Virus record (IMG/VR): IMGVR_UViG_3300031227_004654
Location: 1-24,081 of that record
From: a virus
Strand: one strand, 5' to 3'
DNA length: 24,081 bases
Positions 1-6,609 of this stretch are shown here, one piece after another. A program made the translations under genes and the position numbers. Position 1 is the stretch's first letter. The number at the start of each line of letters is the position of its first letter. The notes under the pieces are model-generated. The model was not told the origin of the DNA, did not search any database, and was given only the letters and a program-made list of their open reading frames with translations.

Positions 1-317
1 GTGTTACTACTTAAAAGTTTCAACGCACCTGCATTTTGTTTTCTAAATTTAGCAGACTCTACCAACCCAGGTAAACCAGTCCTAACAGCCATATCATAAT
101 TTTTTTGATAAGTAGTTAGTTTTTTTATATCATCTGCACCAAATCCCATTCTACCAAGAAAAGATGAACCAGCAGCTCCACGAATCGCACCCTTACCGCC
201 CATTAATCCAGACGCTGCTGCAAGACCCCGCAAGGTTTTAGTCATCCTTGCTAACTGGGCATTCGCTTGCGCTAATCCTTTAGCTTGGGCTGCTATGGTT
301 AAATTGACAACTGGCAT
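1..317 (-). CDS. Tape measure protein, N-terminal part (runs off window)
   Basis: The frame is open from an ATG at 317 to the window edge (105 codons), so only the N-terminus is present. It begins MPVVNLTIAAQAKGLAQANA and continues with Ala/Gly/Leu-rich helical sequence. A perfect AGGAG lies 7 nt upstream, and the start immediately follows the stop of the frameshifted tail chaperone at 320. Gene order (tail tube, chaperone pair, then this gene) is the standard position of the tape measure, which sets tail length and lies in the tail lumen. The identity rests on position and composition, because the long coiled-coil body is outside the window. An alternative is another minor tail protein. Confidence 0.75.
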   Translation of the reverse strand, partial: MPVVNLTIAAQAKGLAQANAQLARMTKTLRGLAAASGLMGGKGAIRGAAGSSFLGRMGFGADDIKKLTTYQKNYDMAVRTGLPGLVESAKFRKQNAGALKLLSSN

Positions 318-319
318 TA

Positions 320-846
320 TTATCTCCTACTTTTCATCTTGGCATTACTGCGGGCTTGTTCAGCCTTTTCTTCTTTATGTATTTCTTGAAGTAAAATCAT
401 AAACGATTGTAAATCTTTTGATGGTTGTTGATAGACTTCTTCTATGGTCCAGTGGAATTCTCTACAAAAAGAGAATATATCTAGTATCGGGGGCGGATTC
501 TTTAAAGATGCATTACAAAAAGATGCCTTAACCGCCCTTTTTAGTTTTTTACTTCTTCGGCCTTAAGTGAGTTATACTCAGAAATAGCTTCTGTAATCTT
601 AGTGGCTATCTCACCCCTTATCCTACCTATGTTCTTTATATCTATAGGTACCGCGTTACCATCCTTATCTTTTACATCCCACTTTACTATAGATTTAACC
701 AATAACTCTACGCTACCACCAGCTTCATCACCAGAATTAAACTTCTTAGATGCTTCCATCTGGTCACTAAGAGATAGCTTTTTAATGGTTATAGTTGTGT
801 CCTCTATTACTATATCTTTTGTATAATCCTCTGCAAAAATAGACAT
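320..846 (-). CDS. Tail assembly chaperone, -1 frameshift fusion (gpGT type)
   Basis: This is the longer product of the chaperone gene, made if ribosomes slip -1 at the heptamer A-AAA-AAC (544-550), which abuts the zero-frame TAA. The -1 frame is open for 74 further codons, from CTA at 544 to a TAA at 320-322, just before the tape measure start. The predicted product is 175 aa. The extension is charged and includes SFCREFHWTIEEVYQQPSKD; this aromatic, acidic segment followed by a basic tail (MKSRR) is typical of T domains. In lambda-like phages, gpG and gpGT bind the tape measure and recruit tail tube subunits, and are absent from the finished virion. Slippage itself is inferred from sequence. 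Confidence 0.85.
541..846 (-). CDS. Tail assembly chaperone, zero-frame product (gpG type)
   Basis: This 101-aa protein starts at an ATG preceded by TAGGAGG with 7-nt spacing, one of the best ribosome sites in the window. It has an N-terminal beta-like segment (IVIEDTTITIKKLSLSD) followed by helices, resembling small tail assembly chaperones encoded between tail tube and tape measure genes. It ends at TAA 541-543, directly after the slippery heptamer, so normal termination gives this short form and slippage gives the 175-aa fusion. The short form usually outnumbers the long one in related phages. Assignment rests mainly on size, position and the frameshift arrangement. Confidence 0.85.
   Translation of the reverse strand: MSIFAEDYTKDIVIEDTTITIKKLSLSDQMEASKKFNSGDEAGGSVELLVKSIVKWDVKDKDGNAVPIDIKNIGRIRGEIATKITEAISEYNSLKAEEVKN
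544..550 (-). promoter_or_regulatory. Programmed -1 ribosomal frameshift slippery heptamer
   Basis: The minus strand reads GTA AAA AAC TAA, placing A AAA AAC in the correct zero-frame phase (X XXY YYZ). After a 6-nt spacer, GGGCGG (532-537) can pair perfectly with CCGCCC (491-496), leaving a 35-nt loop. This is a plausible stimulatory stem or pseudoknot at normal distance. The -1 frame stays open for 74 codons. Confidence 0.88.
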
Positions 847-866
847 CTATGTGCCTCCTATTTGTA

Positions 867-891
867 GGGGAGAGGCAGAATGCCTCCCCCC
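867..891 (-). promoter_or_regulatory. Strong hairpin downstream of the tail tube gene
   Basis: On the minus strand an 11-nt arm (891-881, GGGGGGAGGCA) pairs with 877-867 (TGCCTCTCCCC) through ten Watson-Crick pairs and one G-U, with a 3-nt loop. It lies 14 nt after the tail tube stop and just before the chaperone's Shine-Dalgarno. No U-tract follows, so it is not a canonical intrinsic terminator. It could be an mRNA 3'-end stabiliser, a processing site or a partial terminator. Confidence 0.7.
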
Positions 892-904
892 TTTGTTAAT
901 CAAC

Positions 905-1888
905 CTACACAGAACTTGATGCGTTCTGCACTTTTATTCTGCACTCATAACGCTTCCAATCCTCTGAAGGAGAATCAGTAGCTAATGCTATGAATGGTAA
1001 ATCATGATAAATCAAGTCAGGACCGCCAACCACAGGTGTAGTACCTGTGAATATACATCTTGGGCAATCTATGTTGATTTTATAAGTATCTGTACCAGTA
1101 CTAATCGTATCGTCAGACGTAAAATGCAACGCTAACGCAGCAGTAGTACCATTAACGTACTTGTTATACATTGTGAAGTTGTCAAACTCCATATTTAAAG
1201 AACCAGTTACGTCTCTAAATCCGCTTCTGGGTATCGCGGCCCTGTATTTACTGCCTAACTCGCCCTTATCTTCAGCTAAGTTATTAGTGACAGTAAGAGT
1301 AAAGCCAGATACTTCCTGAGCAGTTCCATCTACATATAGTGAACCCTCATCAAACGTAATAGGATTAAGAGTAGAAATAGAATCAGCAGTTGTTTTGTTT
1401 GCTGATGTAGATTCGTCTTTACCTAGTAAGCTAAATGTGGATGTTAAGGGCTCACCTACCGCGCAGTTTAATGTCATGGTATTAACTTTCATACCACTAT
1501 ATTTAAATACGCCAGCATCTCTTGATACTTCGACTTTCAGTCCTTCTGGTAGTGTGCCAGATGGATAGATGTCATGTACATAAGTTGCTGATGGTGAACC
1601 ACTTGGTCCAGCAGTTTCTGCTCTACCGAGTGCATGTTTCATAAGAACACAGAATTCTTGAGTAGGCTGTACTTCAGCATTCAGGTCTCCGCCTGTTTTG
1701 CTAGCACCTTCTCTAAAAATAGAACGTTCTGAGTTCCCTCGAATTGCATCGGTAGTAACTATATTTTTTTCAAGCATCAAGGATTCCGAAGTGAAAGGTA
1801 TGAAATGATTAATGGTTGGGGTACCACTAGCCCATACAGTCTCTTCTGCAAATCCAACTTGAGCATTACTTCCAATTGCAGGTGACAT
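905..1888 (-). CDS. Tail tube protein
   Basis: This 327-aa protein starts MSPAIGSNAQVGFAEE and is rich in beta-type, Thr/Ser/Gly sequence, without membrane segments. The opening (short glycine-containing segment, then GFAEETVWASGTP) and the alternating beta pattern resemble long tail tube proteins of siphophages and Mu-like relatives. It lies between the tail terminator and the tail chaperone pair, where the tube gene is expected, and is preceded by GAAGGAG 9 nt upstream. It would polymerise as hexameric rings around the tape measure. The strong hairpin directly after its stop fits a heavily expressed virion gene. Length above 300 aa suggests an extra surface domain, but this is inference. 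Confidence 0.8.
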   Translation of the reverse strand: MSPAIGSNAQVGFAEETVWASGTPTINHFIPFTSESLMLEKNIVTTDAIRGNSERSIFREGASKTGGDLNAEVQPTQEFCVLMKHALGRAETAGPSGSPSATYVHDIYPSGTLPEGLKVEVSRDAGVFKYSGMKVNTMTLNCAVGEPLTSTFSLLGKDESTSANKTTADSISTLNPITFDEGSLYVDGTAQEVSGFTLTVTNNLAEDKGELGSKYRAAIPRSGFRDVTGSLNMEFDNFTMYNKYVNGTTAALALHFTSDDTISTGTDTYKINIDCPRCIFTGTTPVVGGPDLIYHDLPFIALATDSPSEDWKRYECRIKVQNASSSV

Positions 1889-1903
1889 ATTAATGTTCTC
1901 CTT

Positions 1904-2347
1904 CTATGTAGCACGTACAAACCTTGTTTTGACTTGGTATTCCATCTGACAAGCCATTAAAGGTATGTTATTGTAGTCAGCAGGTCCAAATCTACGATTT
2001 GTAACCTGACTATAGAGAGCTTGTGAATCTACGGTATAACCCGCTTGTAAAGCATCATCTATTCTCTGTGTTATATTCTGTACACTTTGTAATCCCGTTA
2101 TATAATCTGGTGAATTGTCATAAGCTGTTACTATAACTCTTGATACAAGTTCTTTTCTAGCGGGCATTGCTATATCAACCTCAACTGCACTGTCAAGCTC
2201 TACAGAGATACAAGGAAAGTTTACGAATGCAGTTTGTTCAGGGCCACCATAATACATATCTGTGCTACCCACAGTACCAGATAAATGGGGGCTGTCTTGC
2301 AATGTACTAACTATTCCACTTACTAATGCAACATAATTTGTAGTCAT
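1904..2347 (-). CDS. Tail terminator / tail completion protein
   Basis: A 147-aa protein beginning MTTNYVALVSGIVSTLQDSP. It has an N-terminal helix, a central stretch including NFPCISVELDSAVEVDIAMP, and a beta-strand C-terminus ending YQVKTRFVRAT. This layout and the position immediately before the tail tube match tail terminator proteins (lambda gpU-like or Mu gp37-like), which cap the tube and join it to the head. No sequence motif is decisive. The ribosome site is weak (GGGA), so translation may depend partly on the upstream gene, whose stop is 14 nt away. Confidence 0.6.
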   Translation of the reverse strand: MTTNYVALVSGIVSTLQDSPHLSGTVGSTDMYYGGPEQTAFVNFPCISVELDSAVEVDIAMPARKELVSRVIVTAYDNSPDYITGLQSVQNITQRIDDALQAGYTVDSQALYSQVTNRRFGPADYNNIPLMACQMEYQVKTRFVRAT

Positions 2348-2361
2348 TTTAAATTCCCATC

Positions 2362-2916
2362 TTAATTAAAAAACCCACCAGCTCTAATACCATATTGTTT
2401 TAGGGTATCTTTTATAAATTGAGTAGTTATTGTGTTAGCTTTTCGTAATTCTGATTTTTGACTATGACCAGTTCTCCATCTAAAATATGGTCTTGATGGT
2501 ATCCTAGCACCATTATTAGCGATTACTATTGAGCCTCTAATGCCATCCTGATTGTGAGTATCATACATATCGCGAGAGTGTTCATTTAAACCTACTATCT
2601 CAAGAGTTGCTTTTCCCGCAAATACATTACTCACCATATAGTTATAATTTGACCGTATGTCACTAAGTGGCGTACCATCTTTGCTCTGATAGTTACCTTT
2701 TTCTGGTGTATGCAATAACTTATGTATACCCCATCTTTTAGTCGTCGTTGCTTTATGTTGAACCCACCCAGGACCGCTACTATCCATTGCTTCTTGAGCG
2801 GAATCTAATAACATCTCACCAATTTTACCTAATAATGTATCCATACTATTAGCAATAGAAGAATTTCCTCTCATCAATTTAGGTATGTCATTTCTGGTGA
2901 CTCTTACGCTAATCAT
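2362..2916 (-). CDS. Tail completion / virion morphogenesis protein (Mu gpG or HK97 gp10 type)
   Basis: A 184-aa protein with an N-terminal helical part, a central DSSGPGWVQHKATTTKRWG segment, and a C-terminal IPSRPYFRWRTG. An early W with basic residues, followed by a late 'IP-RP-F' motif, is characteristic of phage virion morphogenesis proteins (Mu gpG, HK97 gp10). These act at the head-tail neck. Its ATG overlaps the last bases of the upstream connector gene (4 nt, ATGA), indicating coupled translation. Neighbours on both sides are connector and tail terminator genes, which supports the neck role. Confidence 0.72.
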   Translation of the reverse strand: MISVRVTRNDIPKLMRGNSSIANSMDTLLGKIGEMLLDSAQEAMDSSGPGWVQHKATTTKRWGIHKLLHTPEKGNYQSKDGTPLSDIRSNYNYMVSNVFAGKATLEIVGLNEHSRDMYDTHNQDGIRGSIVIANNGARIPSRPYFRWRTGHSQKSELRKANTITTQFIKDTLKQYGIRAGGFFN

Positions 2917-3371
2917 TTCTTAGGATCCGTTTCCCATGTTGTTGGTTCTTGCTCATTAAATGTAGGCTCATAATCCTCTGTAGAGGATTTAATACCACGG
3001 CTAGTCTTCTTTCCTATCTTATTACCACTGTTATCAAGCAATAGAATACCACCCTTGGTTATATCGTTTAACAAATCATATGCGTACTCTTTAAATGAAT
3101 TCATCCAGGCGTCATTATCTGTGGTACGAGCTTGGACATACAACATCCTTAATATATAATACGCAGATAAGTGCATAGATATAGTACGAATCATAGGAGG
3201 TGTTGTAGTAAAAGGTACTGAATATAATTGATATAGTCTTGCGTCTATATAATCATCCGACCTATCTATAAAATATTGTACGTCTGTATCGCTAGTGATT
3301 GCATCAGTAACTTTCTTTAATAGTTTTCTGACATCATCATCTGGGTCACAGTATGAGTATGTTCTTGCCAT
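2913..3371 (-). CDS. Head-tail connector protein (DUF1320 / Mu gp36-like)
   Basis: A 152-aa, largely helical protein. The segment DRSDDYIDARLYQLYSVPFT followed by TPPMIRTISMHLSAYYIL matches the pattern of gp36/gp6-like connectors: an 'ID--L--rY-lPl----P--l' helix pair, then a long helix. The C-terminal 35 residues are polar and probably disordered. Connectors of this type form a dodecameric ring under the portal. This gene resumes the structural module after the sugar cassette. Its start follows AAGGT and is 2 nt from the stop of the previous small gene, so it appears to be co-transcribed with the cassette. Confidence 0.72.
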   Translation of the reverse strand: MARTYSYCDPDDDVRKLLKKVTDAITSDTDVQYFIDRSDDYIDARLYQLYSVPFTTTPPMIRTISMHLSAYYILRMLYVQARTTDNDAWMNSFKEYAYDLLNDITKGGILLLDNSGNKIGKKTSRGIKSSTEDYEPTFNEQEPTTWETDPKK

Positions 3372-3373
3372 TT

Positions 3374-3646
3374 TTATACCTTACGTTCTTCGCCTTTATG
3401 AAGACATGTGTTCCACACTGAGAAAGATGCATAACACCTATCGGTATGAGTCCAAACATTCTTAAATGGACACGCACCACTCAGCTCACATATTCTTATT
3501 TTCCTTTTTTTATCTTTATTTTTCCTACCATTGCTAGTATCTGTAATACCCTCTGTTTGCTCGTCATGTGTCCCTAAAATCTCTATCTTTCCAGTCTCTA
3601 TTACCATCTTATCTACTTTATCTCTAACTAATTCTGGTATCTTCAT
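3374..3646 (-). CDS. Small Cys-containing hypothetical protein
   Basis: This 90-aa protein is not recognised. The ATG at 3646 was chosen because it overlaps the hddA-like stop as ATGA and has GGAG 9 nt upstream; longer forms would overlap that gene by up to 64 nt. The N-terminus is acidic and helical (KIPELVRDKVDKMVIETGK). A lysine/arginine-rich patch (about 41-52) follows, and a C-terminal third with four Cys (C53, C59, C71, C81) and nearby His could bind a metal. It lies at the junction between the sugar cassette and the tail connector, and its function is unknown. Confidence 0.65.
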   Translation of the reverse strand: MKIPELVRDKVDKMVIETGKIEILGTHDEQTEGITDTSNGRKNKDKKRKIRICELSGACPFKNVWTHTDRCYASFSVWNTCLHKGEERKV

Positions 3647-4668
3647 GTTCGTATGCTCCATGTATATACCCCTCTGCGCCCCCATGCAAAATCCCAAGGT
3701 TGACATCCTAGTTTGCTAAGCGCGTTTGCTATATCATGTTTTTTCTTCCAGTCTGCATATACTATCATCATTCCACCCCCACCAGCACCAGTAACTTTCA
3801 AACCCTCTGCTCCATTATCAAGTGCTACTTTTTCCATGGCCTGTATAACCTCATTGGTTATCTTGCCAGATAATTTCTTTTTATAATGCCACTCTAACGA
3901 TAACAATTGACCAAAGTTGCTTAAATCTTCTGTTAATAGCGCCTCTTTAGCAGCCACTGCTATGTTTTTAATGTGTTTTATGTATTCTACGTTAGCATAT
4001 ATCTTTTTTTCCTGGTCTTTGATTAAATCTGATGATACGTGCGTCAAACCAGTATAAACCAATAACATGTTGTGCTGTAACTCTTTTGCTACCCAATCCC
4101 TTATTCTTAATGGATTTACTATTACAGAACCATCTTTATGAAACTCCATAAAGTTAAACCCACCGAATACTGCTGCGTACTGGTCTTGTGACCCACCAGA
4201 CATGGCAAGGTCATTACGTTCTATTTCCCAAGCTAGTTTTGCAAGTGAGTAATCATTAAGATGCAAGTCCAACCATTCGCGGAATAACCCCAATAGAGCC
4301 ACTACCACAGTAGATGACGTACCAAGTCCAGCTCCTGGTGGTGCATCAGATGCTACTATGATGTCAAATCCAGGTATTGCAGCTGGATGCATGACATGCA
4401 CTCTATTGATTACTGCTTTTACCAAATCAAGGTTGCCATCGTATGGCATGCTCTTGTTCGCTCTACCATTGACTACTATATTGTAATCATGCGATTTAAT
4501 GCTTATCCTACCATCTGTACGTGGCTCTAGAGAGGCATACACGTACTTATTGATAGTAGCATTTAAGACAAACCCACCGAACTCCCTTACAAACACGTTT
4601 AAATCGCTTGATCCACCAGCTATGCCTAATCTCAAGGGTGCTATTGAACGTACTATATGCTTTCCCAT
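3643..4668 (-). CDS. hddA: GHMP-family sugar kinase, probable D-glycero-alpha-D-manno-heptose-7-phosphate kinase
   Basis: A 341-aa, full-length GHMP kinase. The ATP-binding motif 2 is at 109-119 (PPGAGLGTSST), a GGSQDQYAAVFGG segment at 158-170, and the glycine-rich C-terminal motif 3 at about 292-301 (VTGAGGGGMM). The N-terminal RSIAPLRLGIAGGSSDLNVF is typical of HddA-type heptose kinases and related fucose kinases. HddA makes the 1,7-bisphosphate in the GDP-D-glycero-alpha-D-manno-heptose route used in S-layer and capsule glycans. It overlaps the end of the nucleotidyltransferase gene by 16 nt, and AAGGG precedes its ATG. The pairing supports heptose over other sugars, but exact substrate specificity cannot be read from sequence alone. 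Confidence 0.8.
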   Translation of the reverse strand: MGKHIVRSIAPLRLGIAGGSSDLNVFVREFGGFVLNATINKYVYASLEPRTDGRISIKSHDYNIVVNGRANKSMPYDGNLDLVKAVINRVHVMHPAAIPGFDIIVASDAPPGAGLGTSSTVVVALLGLFREWLDLHLNDYSLAKLAWEIERNDLAMSGGSQDQYAAVFGGFNFMEFHKDGSVIVNPLRIRDWVAKELQHNMLLVYTGLTHVSSDLIKDQEKKIYANVEYIKHIKNIAVAAKEALLTEDLSNFGQLLSLEWHYKKKLSGKITNEVIQAMEKVALDNGAEGLKVTGAGGGGMMIVYADWKKKHDIANALSKLGCQPWDFAWGRRGVYTWSIRT

Positions 4669-5258
4669 CGTTTACCCTTAAACACTTTCTGTTCTTTTGC
4701 GAACTTAAGACCCTGATGAGAACCCACGTCTAAAAACTCTCTATCTGATGTGTACTCATTACAATCTACACATTTAAGTCTTTCGTCCAGGTTAAACTCA
4801 TATGGTCGTTCCATATACTTGAATATCTTATTAGAGAAGATATACACCCCCGCTGGCTTCATCTTCTTATCAAGCATAGACCTCGCTTTAACAATTGTCG
4901 CGAGACCTTTGTGGTGCTTACCTATCTGTGTTATATCTTCATCAATATAGGTATCACCGTTGATTACAGCAAACTTTTTATTAGTCTTAAAGAATGGCTC
5001 TGCTATTCTTAGTGCTCCCCCTGTGCCTAATGGAGCCATCTCATCTATAAATTCTACAACTATCTTATTCTCTTTGCACCAGTTACGTATAGAGTTTCTT
5101 TGATACCCTATAGAGAGCACTACATCGTGCTTCTTTAACCACTTAAGTATATAATATATAAATGGCTTACCATGTACGGAGACCATTGGTTTTGGCATGT
5201 ACTTTGTCAGTGGTAATAATCTAGTTCCTTTTCCGCCCGCCAATATTAATACTCGCAT
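4653..5258 (-). CDS. hddC: Sugar-1-phosphate nucleotidyltransferase, probable heptose-1-phosphate guanylyltransferase
   Basis: A 201-aa protein with the complete nucleotidyltransferase signature: LAGGKGTRL at 6-14, PKPM at 22-25, PLGTGGAL at 76-83, and the metal/nucleotide loop INGDTYIDED at about 99-108. The C-terminus FLDVGSHQGLKFA matches the end of compact HddC-like enzymes, which lack the long C-terminal domain of RmlA. With the adjacent GHMP kinase it most likely activates D-glycero-alpha-D-manno-heptose 1-phosphate to the GDP sugar for the cassette's glycosyltransferases. Two extra Cys near 170 are unusual. Another hexose-1-phosphate nucleotidyltransferase activity is the main alternative. 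Confidence 0.78.
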   Translation of the reverse strand: MRVLILAGGKGTRLLPLTKYMPKPMVSVHGKPFIYYILKWLKKHDVVLSIGYQRNSIRNWCKENKIVVEFIDEMAPLGTGGALRIAEPFFKTNKKFAVINGDTYIDEDITQIGKHHKGLATIVKARSMLDKKMKPAGVYIFSNKIFKYMERPYEFNLDERLKCVDCNEYTSDREFLDVGSHQGLKFAKEQKVFKGKRWESI

Positions 5259-5261
5259 TGA

Positions 5262-5579
5262 TTACCCCGTGGTTGCGTATCGAACCCATACCCCTAATAC
5301 TATACCAAGTATTATAACTACTACTACAAGCTTTTCTAAGAAATTGACTTTACTCTCAGTAGCTTTTAAATCTCCAGTATGCCTGGCGCATGGAAGCTTA
5401 CCTATTTTCTTAGACATATCTGCAATAGCATCTTTTACTTCATCAAACTTGCTACAATAACTCTGAGCTCGTATCGCTGATGATTGATTATGTGCTTCCC
5501 AGCGTTCGTCAAACTGTGTCTTTAGTACTGAAAAGTTTTCTTTAAGCTTGTTATATAATTGTAATGAGTCGCCATTCAT
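5262..5579 (-). CDS. Coiled-coil protein with C-terminal membrane anchor
   Basis: A 105-aa protein. Residues 1-60 form a probable coiled coil (LYNKLKENFSVLKTQFDERW and onward), followed by a short Cys-containing PCARH segment and one strong transmembrane helix near 82-98 (KLVVVVIILGIVLGVWV). The layout resembles XhlA-type or holin-accessory proteins found in phage lysis regions, but the neighbours here are sugar genes. It would lie in the inner membrane with the coiled coil on one face. It starts 10 nt after a multi-span membrane protein, so the two may act together. Lysis, superinfection exclusion and glycan export are all possible, and sequence does not decide. Confidence 0.7.
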   Translation of the reverse strand: MNGDSLQLYNKLKENFSVLKTQFDERWEAHNQSSAIRAQSYCSKFDEVKDAIADMSKKIGKLPCARHTGDLKATESKVNFLEKLVVVVIILGIVLGVWVRYATTG

Positions 5580-5589
5580 AGGGACCTCT

Positions 5590-6060
5590 CTATATGAGCA
5601 TTATAGGTAATGTAGCAGATATGATACCACCTCGACCAAATTCTTCCGCTACATCGTTAATCCAAAACTTGCACCATAATCCCATAAAGATTGACATGAT
5701 GACTGCTCGGGTTAATATTGCATACCACGGAATAACCATGAAATACGGTAGATATGCTAGCCCTAAAACCAATCCATGCATATAAAAATTATCTTCCCCG
5801 AATACATCGTCCCAATAAGTGGTTATTGCTAACCACGCACATACAAATACAATTGCATGAACCCACCATGCACAACTCAATCCGAACAATATAAGGTACA
5901 ATATAGATAGTAATGGACAGCCCCAGCGTCTAACAAGACGCTCCCTTGCCCATACGGGTATCCATGTAGGCTTAGCTGTTGCATCTTTGCTCATACCACC
6001 ACATCTGTACAATACAGCAGATATAGCTAATGCGATTAATGTTGCAAATAATACTATCAT
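5590..6060 (-). CDS. Polytopic membrane protein
   Basis: A 156-aa hydrophobic protein with about four to five membrane segments. The first starts at the N-terminus (MIVLFATLIALAISAVLY); others include LLSILYLILFGLSCAWWVHA, a segment near GLVLGLAYLPYFMVIPWYAI, and the C-terminal ISATLPIMLI. Tryptophan-rich loops (WDDVFGEDNFYMHG) lie between them. The family is not recognised. The ATG overlaps the previous stop (ATGA) and has AGGAG 6 nt upstream, so it is clearly translated. Placed among glycan genes and next to an anchored coiled-coil protein, it could be a holin-like, exclusion or lipid-linked sugar-handling protein. No catalytic motif supports a specific activity. Confidence 0.72.
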   Translation of the reverse strand: MIVLFATLIALAISAVLYRCGGMSKDATAKPTWIPVWARERLVRRWGCPLLSILYLILFGLSCAWWVHAIVFVCAWLAITTYWDDVFGEDNFYMHGLVLGLAYLPYFMVIPWYAILTRAVIMSIFMGLWCKFWINDVAEEFGRGGIISATLPIMLI

Positions 6061-6344
6061 ATCTTTCTCCTATAGCAGTATACCTCATGAGTTTTGTTAA
6101 ACTTCTTATATAGATTATGAGATATTATTTTATTTGTTGTTTGTGCATCTAATTCAAACCCATTGTTTCTAAACTCTGCTCTCCATATCATGGGTGTGTG
6201 TAAATCTTTTTTAATATACATTATTACTAACGAACCGATCGGTACTGCCTTCTTTAACTCTACTGCTTGCTTTAAAAACAATCCTTCTAACATGAATGAT
6301 GTCAGTATACCACAATTAGAAATAATGGTTTTCAAATGGCTCAC
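6057..6344 (-). CDS. Hypothetical protein, GTG start
   Basis: A 95-aa protein that is not recognised. The start is a GTG at 6344 preceded by AAGGGGGG at 5-nt spacing, better than any downstream ATG. This start makes the gene overlap the end of the HIT-like gene by 29 nt. The sequence has a hydrophobic stretch (AVPIGSLVIMYI) followed by a basic C-terminus (NLYKKFNKTHEVYCYRRKI). No membrane helix is convincing. It is translationally coupled to the membrane protein that follows (ATGA). Confidence 0.6.
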   Translation of the reverse strand: MSHLKTIISNCGILTSFMLEGLFLKQAVELKKAVPIGSLVIMYIKKDLHTPMIWRAEFRNNGFELDAQTTNKIISHNLYKKFNKTHEVYCYRRKI

Positions 6345-6609
6345 TTGCGCCCCCCTTAAATTCTGTTAAATGAAAGTGAAAGTGTTCTGTGTTCTCTTTA
6401 ATGCTAAAATTAAATGCATTTAACTGCATGTTAAATATTTCCCTGGTCTTGTTAAGCATGTGCTCTAATTCGTTCTTAATAGGTTTTCTATGCGTTTTTA
6501 ATGCTACAACAGGATGTCCACATATCGAACAATCACATATGTAACAAATCTTATCTTCGTGTATTAAATGAGTTGTTTTAATGTGTTCGCATAGATGGCA
6601 TTTTTTCAT
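6316..6609 (-). CDS. HIT-like histidine-triad protein with N-terminal Cys motifs
   Basis: A 97-aa protein. The motif HFHFHL at 76-81 fits the histidine triad H-phi-H-phi-H-phi of the HIT superfamily, whose members hydrolyse or transfer nucleotides. The N-terminus has CHLC (4-7) and CYICDCSIC (22-30), likely metal-binding. The segment GHPVVALKTHRKPIKNELEH followed by a helix resembles short HIT-like proteins in which a 'C-iC--P-V-l--H' stretch precedes the triad. At 97 aa it is smaller than a usual HIT domain (about 110 or more), so activity is uncertain. The ATG overlaps the previous stop (ATGA). It may act on nucleotide-sugar or dinucleotide by-products, but that is inference from context. 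Confidence 0.6.
   Translation of the reverse strand: MKKCHLCEHIKTTHLIHEDKICYICDCSICGHPVVALKTHRKPIKNELEHMLNKTREIFNMQLNAFNFSIKENTEHFHFHLTEFKGGASEPFENHYF

Noticed and set aside
867-891. Plus-strand intrinsic terminator reading of the hairpin
   Set aside because: Only a short TTTGTT follows and no plus-strand gene exists to terminate.
3496-3523. A-rich runs in the 90-aa gene as a possible frameshift site
   Set aside because: The run (AAA AAA AGG after GAT) is not in a convincing slippery phase, and neither alternative frame gives a meaningful extension that I could see.
3647-3706. Longer start for the Cys-containing protein
   Set aside because: It would overlap hddA by 64 nt; the ATG at 3646 gives an ATGA junction with GGAG upstream, as elsewhere.
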